Shown: piece by piece, positions 1 to 8,811 of the stretch
Position numbering within the stretch: the first letter of the stretch is position 1
Layout: every line of letters starts with the position of its first letter
Assembly (NCBI RefSeq): GCF_900625095.1
Contig: NZ_LR130762.1
Location: 1 to 50,832, forward strand
Direction: 5' to 3'
DNA from: Acinetobacter ihumii
Lineage (GTDB): Bacteria > Pseudomonadota > Gammaproteobacteria > Pseudomonadales > Moraxellaceae
DNA length: 50,832 bases
Program-made: the position numbers and the translations under genes
The notes under the pieces: model-generated
The model's database searches: none
What the model was told of the DNA's origin: nothing
The model's input: only the letters and a program-made list of their open reading frames with translations

Positions 1-4
1 AGTT

Positions 5-120
5 TGCTGGCGACAATAGCAAGAGTGAACCACCTGATCCCTTCCCGAACTCAGAAGTGAAACCTCTTCGCGCTGATGGTAGTGTGGCATTGGCCATGTG
101 AGAGTAAGTCATCGCCAGCT
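5..120 (+). rRNA. rrf: 5S ribosomal RNA
   Basis: The first ~120 bases match the Acinetobacter/gammaproteobacterial 5S rRNA pattern. The ends pair (GCTGGCGA near the start with TCGCCAGC near 112-119), and the internal segments CCTGATCCC, GAACTCAGAAGTGAAAC and CATGTGAGAGTAAGTCATCG are typical 5S sequence. It is the last gene of an rRNA operon whose 16S and 23S genes would lie left of the window. The exact mature ends are estimated from the terminal helix. Confidence 0.93.
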
Positions 121-130
121 TTTAAATTCT

Positions 131-169
131 AAGCACCCTAATCTATAATCAGATTAGGGTGCTTTTTTT
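131..169 (+). terminator. rho-independent terminator of the rRNA operon
   Basis: A 13-bp perfect stem, AGCACCCTAATCT (132-144) with AGATTAGGGTGCT (151-163), has a 6-nt loop and is followed by a run of T. It sits 11 bases after the 5S gene, where the rRNA operon should end. Confidence 0.93.
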
Positions 170-210
170 ATATAATTAATGTATCGTTTGAATTTTAAAC
201 AGATATTGAA

Positions 211-309
211 ATGAAAGATTTACAAAAAATTTATATTGAAAAAGTAAATGAGGCACTTTTTAGGTTACAGAAGTGTGAAAGTCTTATAGAATCATATTTT
301 GAAATCTGA
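211..309 (+). pseudogene. 5' fragment of an ORF cut by the IS element
   Basis: This is a 32-codon ORF starting MKDLQKIYIEKVNEALFRLQ. It is lysine/glutamate rich and probably helical. Its TGA stop at 307-309 is made by the first bases of the IS end (TGAACAGCC...). That suggests a once longer gene was interrupted by the insertion and now ends at the element boundary. I do not recognise the protein. Upstream there is only a weak Shine-Dalgarno (AGAT) and AT-rich sequence. It could also be a chance ORF; the length is too short to be sure. Confidence 0.35.
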
Positions 310-840
310 ACAGCCACCAAAAATTTAGACACACATAGCCCGATTGAAATAGGCTTTTTCATACTCTAATGGAGAACGTTGGCCATTAGAACCATGTCTG
401 CGTTTTGAATTGTAGAACATCTCAATATATTCAAAGATATCTGTCCTCGCTTCAGACCTATTTGTATAAATTTTCTTTTTAATACGCTCCCGCTTTAATA
501 ACTGGAAAAAGCTTTCAGCAACAGCATTATCATGGCAGTTGCCTCGTCTGCTCATACTGCTTTCAAGATTATGATACTTCAGAAAGGTTTGCCATTCATG
601 ACTAGTATATTGGCTACCTTGGTCTGAATGAATTAAAAACCTTGCTCTGTGGTTTTCTCCGCCATAACGCCATCAATAATGCATCAAGTACTAAATCTGT
701 AGTAATTCTAGATTTCATCGACCATCCTACAACTAAGCGAGAAAACAGGTCGATGACTACTGCTAGATATAACCACCCTTCATGAGTACGGATATAGGTG
801 ATATCAGTCACCCACAGCTGATTAGGATGAGTTTTGATCT
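307..840 (-). mobile_element. truncated IS3-family insertion sequence
   Basis: The left boundary is taken at the TG of TGAACAGCCACC (307), the IS end lying just beyond the transposase stop codon on the minus strand. The coding content (catalytic part of an IS3-family OrfB) identifies the family. Only ~535 bp remain where complete members are roughly 1.2-1.5 kb: the orfA part, the first third of orfB and the other terminal repeat are missing. The right edge, near 835-855, abuts a truncated tagF, so the exact junction cannot be fixed by eye. The element is therefore probably immobile on its own. Confidence 0.8.
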
Positions 841-842
841 TG
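325..842 (-). pseudogene. IS3-family transposase OrfB, 3' part, frameshifted
   Basis: Read on the minus strand, the integrase (DDE) core is recognisable. An N-terminal piece (811-614) carries [15 protein letters not shown] and [16 protein letters not shown], with the first two catalytic-region aspartates. A C-terminal piece (about 640-325) carries MSRRGNCHDNAVAESFF, including the catalytic Glu, and ends in FYNSKRRHGSNGQRSPLEYE. The two pieces are out of frame. An A5 run at 635-639 (T5 on the coding strand) makes the frame read [14 protein letters not shown] where the family reads SKVLIHSDQG, so one extra base restores the break. The 5' part of the gene is absent. The protein is inactive as it stands. 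Confidence 0.85.
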
Positions 843-1187
843 CCACTTAATAACCCAATGTATTGCTACGAAATTGCGGCATTTTGGGTCAGCATGATTG
901 GTCGCTTTTTGCAAAAAGACAATACTGAAGTACTGATTGGTTTATTACATCAAGAAGAACCCGTTTTATTGTTTGGTTTTCAGGGCGCAGATATCTTGGC
1001 ACTCAGCGATATTTTTACCCAAAGTATGCAAAGCGAGCATTGGGTTTCTTTGATAGATGCCAAATGGATTGATCCCTATCTTGAACAAAATGCAGGTTTA
1101 GCTGTATTAGAACAGTCCTTGTGCCAAAGACAGCTCAGTTTAAGTCAGGCACTTAAGCTATTTCGACAAACATTTTTAGATGAATAA
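834..1187 (+). pseudogene. tagF: 3' fragment of type VI secretion accessory gene tagF
   Basis: This is a 117-codon open frame whose first ~6-8 codons read through the IS edge. From about [18 protein letters not shown] onward it looks like the C-terminal part of TagF, the T6SS-associated regulator. The assignment rests on the phrase [11 protein letters not shown], the ending [12 protein letters not shown], and above all on the position directly before a TagN-like OmpA protein, as in Acinetobacter T6SS clusters. A whole TagF is several hundred residues, so most of the gene is gone. The only available start is a TTG inside the IS, so translation is doubtful. Call by context and partial resemblance, not by a full domain. 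Confidence 0.6.
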
Positions 1188-1189
1188 TC

Positions 1190-1954
1190 ATGAAGATGCT
1201 ACCTATGCAACATTTAAAAAAAATATTGATTTGCATGGCTTCTCTAAGCTGTGGTTTGGTTTTTGCAGAACCGATTGTGGTCGAGGGTGTCGTACCTAAC
1301 GAAGCATTTAAACAAGCGATTTTGCAAAAAATGCAAAGTGTGTATGGTGCAGATCAAGTGGTCGATAAAATACAGGTTCGTGCCGTGTCTGCACCCAATG
1401 GTTGGAGTAATTCGGTTACCCAAGTGATTAGTCCAGATTTAAAAAAAGTGAAACAGGGCAAATTGACCGTACGTGGCACACAAGTTGAATTAACAGGGAA
1501 AATGACCAATCCGAATGACATTCAGCCTACGATTAGTCAATTTCAATCCTTGGTACAGCCCCCTTATCGTTTTAATTCACAATTGACAGTGAATCAGGCT
1601 GAGCAAAAAATCATTGATGATGCCCTTAAAAATAGAATCATTGAATTTGAATCAGGCAGTGCAATTTTAACTGCTTCAGGGCAACAGATTTTAAATGAAA
1701 TGGCGGCAGCACTTCATAAAGTTGGCGGAAAAAAAGTCAAGATTATTGGACATACTGATAGTTCAGGTGATGCATCCAAAAATTTGCTACTCAGTCAGCA
1801 ACGTGCCAATGCTGTTAAAGATTACTTAATTACCAAGAACATTTCAGCGGATAATTTAAGTACGGAAGGCGTTGGCTCAAATAAACCTGTGGCGGATAAT
1901 GATACTGCTGAAGGAAGACGCAAAAACCGTCGAATTGAGTTTGAAGTGCTCTAA
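1190..1954 (+). CDS. tagN: TagN-like OmpA-family peptidoglycan-binding protein of type VI secretion
   Basis: The protein has 254 residues. An N-terminal signal peptide (about 1-26, hydrophobic ICMASLSCGLVFA then EP) directs it to the periplasm. Residues ~30-140 form a BON-like region. Residues ~150-254 are an OmpA C-terminal domain: IIEFESGSAIL, IIGHTDSSGD and SQQRANAVKDYL, with the closing RRKNRRIEFEVL, the usual peptidoglycan-anchoring motif set. In T6SS clusters such proteins are thought to fasten the membrane complex to the wall. The start overlaps nothing and lies 2 bases after the tagF fragment. ATG 1190 is used, though the methionine at codon 6 is also possible. The gene is intact although its neighbours upstream are lost. 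Confidence 0.82.
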   Translation: MKMLPMQHLKKILICMASLSCGLVFAEPIVVEGVVPNEAFKQAILQKMQSVYGADQVVDKIQVRAVSAPNGWSNSVTQVISPDLKKVKQGKLTVRGTQVELTGKMTNPNDIQPTISQFQSLVQPPYRFNSQLTVNQAEQKIIDDALKNRIIEFESGSAILTASGQQILNEMAAALHKVGGKKVKIIGHTDSSGDASKNLLLSQQRANAVKDYLITKNISADNLSTEGVGSNKPVADNDTAEGRRKNRRIEFEVL

Positions 1955-1973
1955 TAATGAAGCTGGAGGTTAT

Positions 1974-2522
1974 ATGGCGACACCTTATATTGTGATTGGT
2001 TGCCCAACTACGGGCGGCGGGCAAGTAATTAGTGGTAATAGTACGTTTCTGGTGGATGGAATTGCGATTGCCTGTGTTGGTGATAAAGCCACGTGTCCCA
2101 AACATAAAACAGTTGCTACGATTATCTCAGGCGATCCGCATATGCAAGTGATGGGAAAAGCTGCTGCACGGGTCAATGATTCATTATCTTGTGGGTGTAA
2201 ATTATTACCTAAGCAGAATTTGGTGGTGCAGGAGAATGGTCCTTCTTCAGGAGCAAATCCAACCAAATCAGATGCTACATCACCACAGAATAGCTTTGTG
2301 AACCAGATCGATGATTACGGTGTGAAATTCCTTTTGCGTGATGAGCAAACAGGTTCACCATTAATTGAGCAATATTTTAAGTTAGTAACACCAGACGGAA
2401 AATTACTTGAAGGCTTTACTGACGAAACTGGACATACAGAGATGGTTGAAACAGGAAAAGAAGCTAAAGAAGTGGACTTAACCACTTTTGACTTATCAGA
2501 ACCGATGAAACCTTGGGAATAA
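1974..2522 (+). CDS. PAAR-domain protein (T6SS spike tip) with C-terminal extension
   Basis: The protein has 182 residues starting MATPYIVIGCPTTGGG, with the start supported by GGAGG 4 bases upstream. Residues 1-90 form a PAAR domain: repeated glycine-rich turns, VISGNSTFLVDGIAIACVGD, a pair CPKH, then GDPHMQVMGKAAARVNDSLSCGC, with Cys/His residues placed to hold the metal at the tip. Residues ~105-182 carry a segment (YGVKFLLRDEQTGSPL..., GKLLEGFTDETGHTE) seen in T6SS spike-associated proteins, where it resembles a transthyretin-like adaptor fold. PAAR proteins cap VgrG and carry effectors. It lies 19 bp after tagN and 2 bp before the next gene, so all three are probably cotranscribed. Confidence 0.88.
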   Translation: MATPYIVIGCPTTGGGQVISGNSTFLVDGIAIACVGDKATCPKHKTVATIISGDPHMQVMGKAAARVNDSLSCGCKLLPKQNLVVQENGPSSGANPTKSDATSPQNSFVNQIDDYGVKFLLRDEQTGSPLIEQYFKLVTPDGKLLEGFTDETGHTEMVETGKEAKEVDLTTFDLSEPMKPWE

Positions 2523-2524
2523 TA

Positions 2525-3232
2525 ATGACTGAACAACTAAATAATCCATATAATCGAACTGTATCAGGTGATGCTCCAGCTTGGAGTGGCTATCCTAAAG
2601 AGCAAAAAATTTGTGTAATCACTGAACCGTTATGTAATCAATATATAAAAGAACGCAATTATTATATGGCCCGACCATACAACTTCATGCTCTATATTGA
2701 GCAGTGGGGAAATGTAAAGAACAAAATTGAATTGTTAATGGCCATACGTTTTGGGATGGAGTGGGATACAAACAAATTAGCAGATGGAAATTTGTATGAC
2801 CCAGCGTTTCATACACAAATGTACATTAGATTCCACAATTATGTTTTAAAACAATCTCTTAAAGAGATACCTAAAATCGTTGGGGAGTTTGAACAGACAG
2901 CTTTTAAAGTTAGATTTTTAAGCGTATTTGCGGTAGATGAATTACGTGAACTACGAAATCTTGAGCCCTTCGCTCAAGGAAAAGGGGCTTTAAAAAGTTT
3001 AAATGATTTAAAAAAGACTATTAGTAAATTGAATGTTGTCAGTGCAACCCGTGACCTATCCCTCTTAGTACAGAATAAGGGGCCTCTGCACATCAATCGA
3101 GATATGTTTAAGAAAGTATTTAATCAAGATTACAATCCACGTATGGTACAAATTTTACGTGATGAAGGGGTTTATACAGGAGATCCGCTTAATGTGGAAA
3201 GAGCTGAGTTTGAAAGTAAGTTTGGCCGTTAA
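2525..3232 (+). CDS. unrecognised protein encoded behind PAAR; candidate T6SS cargo effector
   Basis: The protein has 235 residues (MTEQLNNPYNRTVSG...). It shows no signal peptide, no clear membrane segment and no motif I can assign to a known toxin family. The N-terminal half contains two cysteines spaced seven apart (CVITEPLC) and aromatic-rich stretches. The C-terminal half is charged and helical and ends in VERAEFESKFGR. ATG 2525 follows the PAAR stop by two bases. Its 3' end overlaps the next gene, a lipoprotein, by 41 bases. The order PAAR - unknown - lipoprotein is the usual layout of a cargo effector with its periplasmic immunity protein, so an effector role is an inference from context only. 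Confidence 0.7.
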   Translation: MTEQLNNPYNRTVSGDAPAWSGYPKEQKICVITEPLCNQYIKERNYYMARPYNFMLYIEQWGNVKNKIELLMAIRFGMEWDTNKLADGNLYDPAFHTQMYIRFHNYVLKQSLKEIPKIVGEFEQTAFKVRFLSVFAVDELRELRNLEPFAQGKGALKSLNDLKKTISKLNVVSATRDLSLLVQNKGPLHINRDMFKKVFNQDYNPRMVQILRDEGVYTGDPLNVERAEFESKFGR

Positions 3233-3665
3233 GTTAGGTATTTGTATTAGCCTAATGGGTGGGTGTAGTACTAACCAACCAGTTAAAGAATCTTTAAAGT
3301 CAGGCAGTAATGGGGCTGTAGGTATGCTTTTAATCGATTCAGAAGTATATCGAAAAGCCACACCCAAAGCTTTAGATGCTGTTACGGTATCTTTACTATT
3401 CTCAACATTAGATAAGATGGCAGTACTTAAACGGTATGAAGAAGAAATAGGCAATGGTTATACAATCGAAGATGACTTCACTGTAGGTAACGCCAACCAA
3501 CTGTGTTGGGTAAACAACTTTCTTCTCACACATAAAAAAGATTTACCCTCTAATCTTGACTACACTAGCACGTACGCATGGGTAGATTCAAAACAGAAAG
3601 TACTTAAAAATAGGATTAGTGAATACTTCGGTGATAAGAAAGCTGAAAACGATTGCAGATTTTAA
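3192..3665 (+). CDS. small lipoprotein; candidate T6SS immunity protein
   Basis: The protein has 157 residues from ATG 3192. The N-terminus (MWKELSLKVSLAVKLGICIS) runs into LMGGC, a lipobox-like site, followed by STNQP; after cleavage the protein would be anchored by its cysteine on the periplasmic side of a membrane. The mature part is charged, with two more cysteines (NQLCW and ENDCRF) that could pair. No family is recognised. The start lies inside the preceding unknown gene (41-base overlap), which implies translational coupling, as expected for an immunity protein made together with its toxin. Two later TTG codons are alternative starts, but they shorten the signal peptide. Confidence 0.62.
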   Translation: MWKELSLKVSLAVKLGICISLMGGCSTNQPVKESLKSGSNGAVGMLLIDSEVYRKATPKALDAVTVSLLFSTLDKMAVLKRYEEEIGNGYTIEDDFTVGNANQLCWVNNFLLTHKKDLPSNLDYTSTYAWVDSKQKVLKNRISEYFGDKKAENDCRF

Positions 3666-3697
3666 TCTTATTCAATCGTACTAAAACGCCAATTTAA

Positions 3698-3719
3698 AAA
3701 ACCCTCATAAGAGGGTTTT
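3698..3719 (-). terminator. terminator between convergent lipoprotein gene and fkpB operon
   Basis: A 9-bp stem AAAACCCTC / GAGGGTTTT has a 4-base loop. On the minus strand it is followed by T-rich sequence (TTTTTTAAA), so it best serves the ribF-ileS-lspA-fkpB transcript. It can also stop the plus-strand T6SS remnant transcript. Confidence 0.85.
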
Positions 3720-3733
3720 GAGTTGAATGATTA

Positions 3734-4216
3734 TCACATCAACTTAATCCCTTGCTGACCAGCAGGGGTGACTTTAAAAATTTCAACTTCAAAGCTAATA
3801 TTTTTTCCCGCGAGTGGATGATTAAAATCCACTTCAGTAATATCATCATTGACTGATGCCACAACACCAAATAAGGATGCTTTGGCTTTATCTTCAAATT
3901 CAATCATATGTCCGACGATAGGACGTTGTTCAAATTTAACCGTATCAAACTTTTGAACATTTTCAGGGTTCCATGGACCAAAGGCATCTTCAGGTGGCAA
4001 ATGTACCGTACGACGGTCGCCTGCACGTAAACCAAATAAAGCCTTTTCAAAACCTGGTAATAAATTACCATCGCCAATGGTTAAACTGACAGGCTGTTCG
4101 CGACTACGTGTGTTATCAATCTCAACACCATTTTCTAGTGCTACAGAAAAATGTAACTCGACCTGAGCGCCTTCTTGAATACGAATTTCTTCATTCGGTT
4201 GAATAATTTCAGTCAT
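3734..4216 (-). CDS. fkpB: FKBP-type peptidyl-prolyl isomerase FkpB (SlpA)
   Basis: The protein has 160 residues, the usual size for SlpA-type FKBPs. The FKBP core carries an insert-in-flap domain: VELHFSVALENGVEIDNT, then PVSLTIGDGNLLPGFEKAL and LPPEDAFGPWNPENVQ, and after the insert HPLAGKNISFEVEIFKV. It catalyses cis-trans isomerisation of proline bonds and acts as a cytoplasmic chaperone. It is the last gene of the operon, and its start overlaps the lspA stop by 8 bases. The neighbours lspA and ileS are the common gammaproteobacterial arrangement. Confidence 0.95.
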   Translation of the reverse strand: MTEIIQPNEEIRIQEGAQVELHFSVALENGVEIDNTRSREQPVSLTIGDGNLLPGFEKALFGLRAGDRRTVHLPPEDAFGPWNPENVQKFDTVKFEQRPIVGHMIEFEDKAKASLFGVVASVNDDITEVDFNHPLAGKNISFEVEIFKVTPAGQQGIKLM

Positions 4217-4748
4217 GCTTCACTTCTGCACGTTGGATACGTTTCTTTTCAAGAAAAAAAGTATCAATTAACAAGAGGATAGTTCCTAGGGTAATGGCAC
4301 TGTCGGCAATATTAAACGCAGGAAAATGGTGATTTTGATAGTAGACATGAATAAAATCGACCACATAACCTAAGGTCATGCGATCAATCAAATTGCCTAA
4401 TGCACCGCCTAAAATCAGGGCAATCGCAGCAGGCAAGATGATATTGTGTTTGGGCATACGCATCAGCCAAAACACAAAAATAATCGAAACAATACCTGCT
4501 AGACCTGTAAATAAATAGTGCTGCCAACCGCCTGCATCAGATAGAAAACTGAAGGCTGCACCATAGTTATGTAGCAACGTCCAGTTTAAAAATGGCAAGA
4601 CAGGTACAGGATCGGCATAATTCAGATGAGTACTGGCAATCCATTTGGTCCATTGATCTAAAATGATGGCAAGCACGGACAGCCCAAGCCAGATCAAATT
4701 ATGCGGATAAAATTGAAATAAGCCTTTATTTGATTGAGCTTTAGGCAT
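4209..4748 (-). CDS. lspA: lipoprotein signal peptidase (signal peptidase II)
   Basis: The protein has 179 residues with four hydrophobic segments. It is the inner-membrane aspartyl protease that removes the signal peptide of prolipoproteins after lipidation. The conserved motifs are present: DQWTKW near residue 31, NYGAAFSFL near 61, and the catalytic pair in GNLIDR (Asp122) and FNIADS (Asp149). Its start overlaps the ileS stop by 8 bases, and its end overlaps fkpB by 8, so the three are tightly cotranslated. Confidence 0.97.
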   Translation of the reverse strand: MPKAQSNKGLFQFYPHNLIWLGLSVLAIILDQWTKWIASTHLNYADPVPVLPFLNWTLLHNYGAAFSFLSDAGGWQHYLFTGLAGIVSIIFVFWLMRMPKHNIILPAAIALILGGALGNLIDRMTLGYVVDFIHVYYQNHHFPAFNIADSAITLGTILLLIDTFFLEKKRIQRAEVKHD

Positions 4749-7578
4749 ATTTTCTTACCTCACCGTGACCTGCGACGTTCACGATACAGCGACCACATAA
4801 ACCCGGATGATCGGCATGGGTATTTACATCAGGGAGTACATGCCAGCAGCGTACACATTTTTCGCCTTCTGCTGCTGAGATTTGTACACGTAAGCCTTCC
4901 ATTTCTGTTGCTTCACCTTGTTCAGCAAAAGGATAAACATTGACCTGAGAGGTAATTAGAACAAAACGTAACTCATCACCGAGTTGATTCAGTACCGTTT
5001 GAAGTTCATCTTTGGCCCAGATTTCAACTTTAGCGGACAAATTACTTCCGACCAGTTTGGCATTACGTGCCGCTTCAATCTGTTTGTTGACAGCGGATTT
5101 AACCTGAATCAGGGTTTGCCAATCGGCTTCTGAAATCAGGTTGGCTGTCGATGCGACAGGTACTTCATACCATTCAGCGGTAAATACATATTGCTCAGTT
5201 TGCTCTGGAATCAGAGGCCATGCTTCTTGCGCAGTGAAGCTCAAGATCGGTGCCATCCAGCGTACAAAAGCTTGTACCAGATGATACAGCGCAGTTTGTG
5301 CAGAATGGCGCGCTTGAGAATCTGCTTTGGTGGTGTACTGACGATCTTTAATGATATCCAGATAGAAACCACCTAAGTCATTGATACAGAAATTAGTCAA
5401 TGCGCTACATACGATATGGAAGTTCATATCTTCATAGGCTTGCTGAATGGTTTTTTGAACATCGGCTGCACGTTGCAAGATGTATTGATCTAGCGCGATT
5501 AATTGATCTACAGGCAACGCATCGGTCGATGGTTTGAAGCCATTTAAGTTGGCCAATAAGAAACGCAAGGTGTTACGAATACGGCGATAGCCATCGGATG
5601 CACGGTTGAAAATTTCTTTCCCCGCAGTCATTTCATAACGGTAGTCACTTGATGCGATCCAGAAGCGTAAACCATCAGCACCCATATCTTTGATGATGTC
5701 TTGCGGCGTGATGATATTGCCCAAAGACTTGGACATCTTACGGCCTTTTTCATCCACCACGAAACCGTGTGTGAGTAGCCCTTTATATGGCGCGCGTTCA
5801 TTGATGGCAATCGAAGTCAATAACGAAGACTGGAACCAACCACGATGCTGGTCTGAACCTTCCAGATATAAATCAGCAGGATCAGTCAATTCTTCACGCT
5901 GACGCAATACTGCATAATGCGTCGTGCCTGAATCGAACCAGACATCAAGCGTATCGCGTACCGCATTATAGTGCTCGGCATCTGCACCGATAAAATCTTT
6001 GGCTTCACGGTTATACCACGCGTCAATGCCTTCTTTTTCAATCAGGCTTGCCACTTCTTCAATCAGTTCAGCGGTACGTGGGTGTAATTCATGGCTATCT
6101 TTATGTACAAAGAATGGGATTGGCACGCCCCATGTGCGTTGACGCGAGATACACCAGTCTGGACGACCTTCAATCATCGACTCAATTCGGTTTTTACCCC
6201 AGTCAGGCACGAAGCTGATGTCATTTTCAATGGCATTCAAGGCGCATTCACGTAAACCTTTGGCATCCATGCTGATAAACCATTGTGGCGTGGCACGGAA
6301 AATGATCGGGGTTTTATGGCGCCAGCAATGTGGATAGCTATGCACAATCGGTTGATGCGCCCATAAGCGGCCCACAGCACCCAAAGCTTCAATAATTTGC
6401 GGATTGGCTTTATAAATATGCTCACCAGAAAAAATGGGTGCAGTCGGTAAATAAACCCCATTACCACCGACAGGATTATCGACTTTGAGGTTATAGATTA
6501 GACCGACTTTATAATCGTCCGCACCATGACCCGGTGCAGTATGTACAGCACCTGTACCACTGGTAGCAATGACGTGTTCACCCAAAATCACAGGCACTTG
6601 ACGATCAGCCAACAGGGGATGCTGCAAGCTCAGATGTTCAAGCACCGCGCCTTTAAAGTCAGCCAAAACCAATGGATTTTCAAGTTTATAGCGCGCAATC
6701 GCAGACTCAACCAGATCTTGAGCCAAGATAAAGTTTTGTGTACCACGGTCGCTTTGCACTTGTACCAATTGATAGTCAATTTCGGCATTTAAAGCAACGG
6801 CTTGGTTGGCTGGCAATGTCCACGGTGTTGTGGTCCAGATCACGATATCAGTCGGGACATTTACTGCGACACCGACACGTTGACTCAAATCCTGAAGATC
6901 AACCACGCCAAAACCGACATCAATCGCATCGGATTTTTTATCTTCATATTCAACTTCGGCTTCAGCCAGCGCAGAACCACAGTCGATACACCAGTTCACT
7001 GGTTTTAGACCCGGTTCGATATGACCTGCTTTTTGAATTTCACCCAAAGCACGGACAATATCGGCTTCCTGTTTAAAATTCATGGTGAGGTATGGATCTT
7101 GCCAATCTCCAAACACACCCATACGAATAAAGTCTTTGCGCTGTAAATCGACCTGACTCATGGCATATTCGCGACAAGCTTTACGGAACGTTGATGCATC
7201 AACTTTGACACCAACTTTACCGACTTTTTCCTCAACTTTGAGTTCAATCGGTAGACCGTGACAGTCCCAGCCCGGTACGTAAGGCGCATCGAAGCCATCC
7301 ATGACACGGCTTTTGATAATGATGTCCTTTAAAACTTTATTGACGGCATGACCCAAATGGATCTGACCGTTGGCATAGGGAGGGCCATCGTGTAAAACAT
7401 ATTTTTTCTTGCCAATACGTGCAGCACGAATCTTCTGATAAATGTTGTCGGCATACCACTCTTCTAACCATTTCACTTCGCGCACAGCTAAGTTAGCCTT
7501 CATGGCAAATTCGGTGCCCGGCAGGTTGAGTGTGGCTTTATAATCCACGGCATTTTCAGGAGTTTGCTTATCGCTCAT
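4741..7578 (-). CDS. ileS: isoleucyl-tRNA synthetase
   Basis: The protein has 945 residues, the full size for the bacterial enzyme. It charges tRNA-Ile with isoleucine and edits valine. The HIGH signature is HLGH at residues ~74-77 within [16 protein letters not shown]. The editing domain contains [13 protein letters not shown]. The KMSKS loop appears as [13 protein letters not shown]. The anticodon-binding region follows, and the C-terminal zinc finger has CVRCW...CGRC. It lies 65 bp downstream of ribF on the same strand and overlaps lspA, as in many Gram-negatives. Long open frames on the opposite strand are shadows. Confidence 0.98.
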   Translation of the reverse strand: MSDKQTPENAVDYKATLNLPGTEFAMKANLAVREVKWLEEWYADNIYQKIRAARIGKKKYVLHDGPPYANGQIHLGHAVNKVLKDIIIKSRVMDGFDAPYVPGWDCHGLPIELKVEEKVGKVGVKVDASTFRKACREYAMSQVDLQRKDFIRMGVFGDWQDPYLTMNFKQEADIVRALGEIQKAGHIEPGLKPVNWCIDCGSALAEAEVEYEDKKSDAIDVGFGVVDLQDLSQRVGVAVNVPTDIVIWTTTPWTLPANQAVALNAEIDYQLVQVQSDRGTQNFILAQDLVESAIARYKLENPLVLADFKGAVLEHLSLQHPLLADRQVPVILGEHVIATSGTGAVHTAPGHGADDYKVGLIYNLKVDNPVGGNGVYLPTAPIFSGEHIYKANPQIIEALGAVGRLWAHQPIVHSYPHCWRHKTPIIFRATPQWFISMDAKGLRECALNAIENDISFVPDWGKNRIESMIEGRPDWCISRQRTWGVPIPFFVHKDSHELHPRTAELIEEVASLIEKEGIDAWYNREAKDFIGADAEHYNAVRDTLDVWFDSGTTHYAVLRQREELTDPADLYLEGSDQHRGWFQSSLLTSIAINERAPYKGLLTHGFVVDEKGRKMSKSLGNIITPQDIIKDMGADGLRFWIASSDYRYEMTAGKEIFNRASDGYRRIRNTLRFLLANLNGFKPSTDALPVDQLIALDQYILQRAADVQKTIQQAYEDMNFHIVCSALTNFCINDLGGFYLDIIKDRQYTTKADSQARHSAQTALYHLVQAFVRWMAPILSFTAQEAWPLIPEQTEQYVFTAEWYEVPVASTANLISEADWQTLIQVKSAVNKQIEAARNAKLVGSNLSAKVEIWAKDELQTVLNQLGDELRFVLITSQVNVYPFAEQGEATEMEGLRVQISAAEGEKCVRCWHVLPDVNTHADHPGLCGRCIVNVAGHGEVRKYA

Positions 7579-7643
7579 GCAAGTTGTCTTCCAGTTCGAT
7601 CAGCATTTAAGCTGACGTGTTTTATCATCAAAAAAATTAGAAA

Positions 7644-8645
7644 TTAAAATGGGAATTGGGGATGTTGCTGACGAAATTCAAGCAAGTCATCCACATCTTG
7701 GTCAATCCCTGCTTTCAGTGCGTCTAGCGAAGGATAATTTCGCTCGCCATGCAAAAAGTTTAGAAAAGTCACCCGCATGAGCAAGCCATACAGATTAGCA
7801 GAAACGTGTGGAAAATGAACTTCCAATCGCCATTCAGGCTGTTCCTGTTGAATCGCAGGCCGTGTGCCCACATGACCTGCACCAAATAAACTATGAGCTT
7901 GGTAACCTTCAACTCCTGTTTGCGCAGGATTGTCGGTGTATACTTTTTGGCGTAGCGAGGTAGTTTCACAGACCACGTCGACCCCATAAATGCCGCTTAA
8001 ACACGGTTTATGTCGATTTAAACGGACATTAATGGTTGGAAAGTTGAGGGTACGACCAATCTGATCGCCATATTGCACTCGACCAGTAATGCTATAAGGG
8101 CGACCCAAAAGTTGCGCAGCCAGCGACAAATTTCCTTCAGCCAAAACCTGACGAATACGCGTAGAACTCACCCGTTCCCCATGATATTCAATGGTGTCCA
8201 GATTGGTGACTTTAAAACCATAGTCACGTAGAAATTCACTATTGCCCTGACGGTTTTTACCAAAGTGAAAATCATCGCCTAAGATTAATTGTTGTGCATT
8301 CAATTTAAAATGCAGTAAATCTGCAAATTGCTGTGCGCTCAAACCGCGAAATTGCTGATCAAATTTGGCAACCGCAATATAATCTACGCCGAGTTCAGTA
8401 AGGTATTCGACTTTTTCTCGTAGTGAACTAATGCGTGGCGGTGCGTCAAAGCCTTTAAAATATTCAAGCGGTTGTGGCTCAAAAATCATGACCAGCGTTT
8501 TTAAGTGATCGAGTTGAGCAATATTTTTGAGTTGCGCAATCATCGCCTGATGTCCGAGATGAACACCATCAAAGTTGCCAATGGTCACAGCAGTGGTGGG
8601 CAACTTAAAATCTGGCGATAATGCATTCAGGCGGAGCAGTTTCAT
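7644..8645 (-). CDS. ribF: bifunctional riboflavin kinase / FMN adenylyltransferase
   Basis: The protein has 333 residues. It converts riboflavin to FMN and FMN to FAD. The N-terminal nucleotidyltransferase domain begins with VTIGNFDGVHLGHQAM (HxGH-type site). LILGDDFHFGKNRQG and the VSSTRIR segment mark the end of the FAD-synthase half. The C-terminal kinase half holds GRPYSITGRVQYGDQIGRTL, with the NFPTINV motif. It is first in the ribF-ileS-lspA-fkpB set. No FMN riboswitch is visible upstream. FMN made here also feeds the RutA and SsuD monooxygenases encoded nearby, an inference from their cofactor needs. Confidence 0.97.
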   Translation of the reverse strand: MKLLRLNALSPDFKLPTTAVTIGNFDGVHLGHQAMIAQLKNIAQLDHLKTLVMIFEPQPLEYFKGFDAPPRISSLREKVEYLTELGVDYIAVAKFDQQFRGLSAQQFADLLHFKLNAQQLILGDDFHFGKNRQGNSEFLRDYGFKVTNLDTIEYHGERVSSTRIRQVLAEGNLSLAAQLLGRPYSITGRVQYGDQIGRTLNFPTINVRLNRHKPCLSGIYGVDVVCETTSLRQKVYTDNPAQTGVEGYQAHSLFGAGHVGTRPAIQQEQPEWRLEVHFPHVSANLYGLLMRVTFLNFLHGERNYPSLDALKAGIDQDVDDLLEFRQQHPQFPF

Positions 8646-8811
8646 GGACTCAAAACAAGCTTAAATTTTGAAAGTCCTATATATTGCCATAAACTGAAGC
8701 GTTCGTGTTGTTGTTGCGTTTTTATGCAACCAAAAAAAGCATTTTTTATTTTGGATTGCTGACTCTGCGATTCTTTTCAATAAAATTTAACTGACTGTAG
8801 AGCGTGTGCCC

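Noticed and set aside
3155..3454. 99-codon minus-strand ORF over the lipoprotein gene
   Set aside because: It is antisense to the better supported lipoprotein, with no ribosome site or recognisable content.
6738..7076. 112-codon plus-strand ORF inside ileS
   Set aside because: It lies fully within the conserved minus-strand ileS reading frame, has no family resemblance and no ribosome site. It is a shadow.
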